From assembly GCA_900766245.1 (NCBI GenBank), contig CAAFUR010000012.1, positions 62,001-126,000 of the forward strand: a stretch of 64,000 nt of DNA. The letters are read 5' to 3'. Shown piece by piece: positions 62,313-64,000 of this stretch; position 1 is the stretch's first letter, and each line of letters begins with the position of its first letter. Both the position numbers and the translations under genes were made by a program. The notes under the pieces are model-generated. The model searched no databases. It saw only the letters and a list, made by a program, of their open reading frames with translations, and had not been told where the DNA came from. Source of the stretch: Veillonellaceae bacterium. GTDB lineage: Bacteria; Bacillota; Negativicutes; Veillonellales; Veillonellaceae.

Positions 62313-62335
62313 ATCCGCAGGCTAAGCCTGCGGAT
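62313..62335 (+). repeat. Strong GC-rich hairpin
   Basis: ATCCGCAGGC (62313-62322) and GCCTGCGGAT (62326-62335) form a perfect 10-bp stem around TAA, without T run. GC-rich in an AT-rich spacer; it may be an intergenic repeat element or part of a leader. No other copy was seen in the window. Confidence 0.65.
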
Positions 62336-62423
62336 GTATATCTGATATATGAACATTGTGCCTTAGGATACAATGTTACATAGAAAATAATGATATACTA
62401 AGTATAGTATTTATATGTTATGT

Positions 62424-62462
62424 AAAAGGAGCGCACTTCCTAGAAGTGTGAAAAAATGAATG
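62424..62462 (+). promoter_or_regulatory. Split ribosome site of the flavodoxin gene with an intervening hairpin
   Basis: AAAAGGAG ends at 62431 and the ATG is at 62460, 28 bases away. The bases between form a hairpin CGCACTTC/GAAGTGTG (62432-62439 with 62443-62450, loop CTA). Folding it would bring the Shine-Dalgarno close to the ATG; unfolding would weaken translation. Confidence 0.5.
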
Positions 62463-62972
62463 AAAGCAATCGTAGTTTACTCAAGCCGTACAGGCAATAC
62501 AAAATTAGTAGCAGAAGCTATGGCAAGTGCTTTGCCTGCTGGTACACCATGTGTATCTGTGAAAGAAGTTCCAACTGATTTAGCATCTTATGATGTAGTA
62601 TTTATGGGTTTCTGGGCAGACCAAGGTAACGCTGATAAAGCGGCACAAGCAGTGCTTAAAGAAATCACAAATGAAAAAGTAGCTTTATTCTGTACTTTAG
62701 GGGTTCCTCCAGTATCTCCTCATGCACAAGAAACTGTAGAAGCAGCTGCGAAATTGTTACCAAATGGTCAAACACCAGTAGGTTATTTCAAATGCCAAGG
62801 TAAAGTAGATCCAAAAGTAATCGAAATGATGTACAAAATGTTCCCAGAAGGACATAGCCATGGTAAGAGCGCTGAGCGTGATGCACGTCATGCACAAGCT
62901 GCATCTCATCCAGACGAAAACGACTTAGCTAATGCAAAAGCATTTGTTGAAGAAGTTATTGCTAAACTATAA
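62460..62972 (+). CDS. Flavodoxin-family protein
   Basis: A 170-residue FMN-binding flavodoxin. The phosphate loop VYSSRTGNTKLVAEAM is at residues 5-20, and the second loop FWADQGNADKAAQ near residue 51 and CTLGVPPVSPHAQ follow. It differs from short-chain flavodoxins by a histidine-rich C-terminal region (EGHSHGKSAERDARHAQAASHP). ChuW/HutW enzymes need a flavodoxin as electron donor and BilS-type flavodoxins act in bile-pigment reduction, so this is a likely partner of the upstream enzyme; that is inference from position. ATG 62460 fits the family start; a second ATG at 62456 is out of frame. Confidence 0.85.
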   Translation: MKAIVVYSSRTGNTKLVAEAMASALPAGTPCVSVKEVPTDLASYDVVFMGFWADQGNADKAAQAVLKEITNEKVALFCTLGVPPVSPHAQETVEAAAKLLPNGQTPVGYFKCQGKVDPKVIEMMYKMFPEGHSHGKSAERDARHAQAASHPDENDLANAKAFVEEVIAKL

Positions 62973-63016
62973 GTTTTCTACCTATGTAATAGGTTGCAAT
63001 ATAATAACACTCCGAA

Positions 63017-63045
63017 AAAGACTGCCAGAAATGGCGGTCTTTTTC
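63017..63045 (+). terminator. Terminator of the flavodoxin gene
   Basis: GACTGCC (63020-63026) pairs with GGCGGTC (63033-63039) with one G-U pair, followed by TTTTT. Confidence 0.85.
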
Positions 63046-63101
63046 ACTTAATGAATGCTTGATAGTGTTCCTATGGATAGCATAAACTATACAGAAATAT
63101 C

Positions 63102-63130
63102 TTGACGTTTAAGCACTCTTGCTTTATAAT
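63102..63130 (+). promoter_or_regulatory. Promoter of the pyr operon
   Basis: TTGACG (63102-63107), 17-base spacer, TATAAT (63125-63130). Transcription should start near 63137, giving a leader of about 210 bases before pyrB. Confidence 0.85.
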
Positions 63131-63182
63131 ACTTAATAAGCTTAATGAATCGGTACGAGAGACCGAAGAGCGCACATTTGAA

Positions 63183-63214
63183 CCTTTTAAATTAGTCCTG
63201 TGAGGCTAGTAAGG
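63183..63214 (+). promoter_or_regulatory. PyrR-binding loop of the pyr leader
   Basis: The segment runs CCTTTTAAATTAGTC-CTGTGAGGCTAGTAAGG. It matches the Bacillus PyrR anti-antiterminator element: paired arms flanking a conserved AGTCC...GAGGCT loop. With UMP, PyrR should bind here and favour the terminator below. Confidence 0.85.
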
Positions 63215-63283
63215 GAACGTAGTAGGAGAACTCTACCTGTATATGTATAGGTGTACACTCTAATAGAATCACTATAACTATGC

Positions 63284-63315
63284 GACCTCTTGCCTTACGG
63301 CAAGAGGTCTTTTTG
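63284..63315 (+). terminator. Attenuator terminator of the pyr operon
   Basis: GACCTCTTGCC (63284-63294) pairs perfectly with GGCAAGAGGTC (63299-63309), followed by TTTTT. Located 33 bases before the pyrB start and controlled by the PyrR loop. Confidence 0.9.
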
Positions 63316-63347
63316 CGTGTAAAAGAAGTACTATAAAGGAGGCTATG

Positions 63348-64000
63348 ATGGGAGAAATCAGCTTGAAAGGTAAGCACCTATTAGGACTGCAAGGTCGGTC
63401 AAAAGAAGAAATTGAACTCATTTTACGTGTAGCTAAAAAAATGAAAAAAATTGTTTTATCGGACAATAAGAAACATCCATTATTAAAAGGTAAATCTATT
63501 ATTAACTTGTTTATGGAGAATAGCACGCGCACAAGAAGTTCCTTTGAGTTAGCAGGCAAATATTTAGGAGCTGATGTCATCAATATTTCCAAGAGCGGTA
63601 GCTCTATGGCAAAAGGAGAAAGTTTCCGTGACACATTATTAACAATGTCCTATATGGGAACAGATGCCATCGTAATGCGCTCTAGTGAAGAAGGAGCTCC
63701 TTTATATGCTACAAAATGTGTAGATCCAATCATTATCAATGCTGGTGATGGTGCTCATGAACATCCAACACAAGCTTTATTAGATATGTACTCTATCTTA
63801 GAACATAAACCTACATTAGAAGGTTTAAAAGTAGTTATCATAGGCGATATTATGCATAGCCGTGTAGCGCGCTCCAATATCTACGGTTTAAAAACAATGG
63901 GTGCTGATGTGCATTTGGCTGGGCCACGTACGTTAGTATATCCAGAACTAGAAAAACTGGGTGTTACAGTTCATCATGATGTACGTGAAGCTGTGAAAGA
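63348..64000 (+). CDS. pyrB: Aspartate carbamoyltransferase catalytic chain, partial
   Basis: The first 217 codons of pyrB, cut by the end of the window. It joins carbamoyl phosphate and aspartate in pyrimidine synthesis. The carbamoyl-phosphate-binding motif STRTRSSFELAG is near residue 56, HEHPTQALLDMYS near residue 135. AAAGGAGG lies upstream; ATG 63348 (five-base gap) is preferred over the adjacent ATG 63345. Regulation by PyrR attenuation is evident from the leader. Confidence 0.95.
   Translation, partial: MGEISLKGKHLLGLQGRSKEEIELILRVAKKMKKIVLSDNKKHPLLKGKSIINLFMENSTRTRSSFELAGKYLGADVINISKSGSSMAKGESFRDTLLTMSYMGTDAIVMRSSEEGAPLYATKCVDPIIINAGDGAHEHPTQALLDMYSILEHKPTLEGLKVVIIGDIMHSRVARSNIYGLKTMGADVHLAGPRTLVYPELEKLGVTVHHDVREAVK

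Overview
The window looks like a chromosomal segment of a diderm Firmicute of the class Negativicutes, most likely a Veillonella-like anaerobe; this is inferred, not searched. The evidence is AT-rich DNA with Firmicute-type AGGAGG ribosome sites, a Firmicute ctsR-mcsA-mcsB-clpC operon, a PyrR-type attenuator and a whiA-rapZ-yvcK cluster, combined with TonB/ExbB/ExbD, which only make sense in a cell with an outer membrane. There is no rRNA, CRISPR array, prophage or insertion sequence. One tRNA (Leu, CAA) is present, and most of the DNA is tightly packed housekeeping operons.

Layout. 0-6 kb: an Mrp/NBP35 ATPase, an M18 aminopeptidase, a small membrane protein, an M16C metalloprotease and a decayed antitoxin remnant. 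6-9.5 kb, minus strand: a CobW-type metal GTPase, a protein fusing a second CobW-like P-loop domain to a permease, and its TIGR03943-type partner. 9.7-15.3 kb: ferritin, then the CtsR heat-shock operon behind a consensus promoter overlapped by CtsR-like repeats. 15.4-18.6 kb: three cobalamin genes (cbiK, cbiL, cbiA). 18.7-19.6 kb: tRNA-Leu and an unrecognised small gene with an overlapping leader frame. 19.8-25.7 kb: lower glycolysis/gluconeogenesis (gap, pgk, tpiA, gpmI, eno). 25.7-28.3 kb: a RelB/ParE-type toxin-antitoxin pair, a short RNA with mutually exclusive hairpins, and a PutP-type symporter. 28.7-36.9 kb: recQ-thyA-folA-tex-lspA-rluD-pyrR-DUF554.

37.2-63 kb is the most interesting part, a tetrapyrrole and iron district. 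It has a YgbA-like protein, a FecCD-type ABC importer, a CobN/ChlI/ChlD-type chelatase, and the coproporphyrin-type haem pathway hemE, hemH and a HemY-HemQ fusion. A cell-wall/regulatory cluster follows (Cof hydrolase, rapZ, yvcK, whiA), then an AraC-type regulator, ExbB, ExbD, TonB, a ChuW/HutW-type anaerobic haem-degrading radical SAM enzyme with a His/Gly/Pro repeat tail, and a flavodoxin. The latter operon starts at a promoter overlapped by a Fur-like box and has an intrinsic terminator in its leader, so it looks iron-controlled. The window ends inside pyrB, preceded by a PyrR-binding attenuator; pyrR itself lies 28 kb upstream.

Main points for follow-up: the HemY-HemQ fusion that keeps a perfect internal ribosome site at the domain junction; the repeat tail on the haem-degrading enzyme; the P-loop/permease fusion; the attenuator-like RNA before putP; and the CobN-type chelatase next to haem genes in a genome that also has CbiK.
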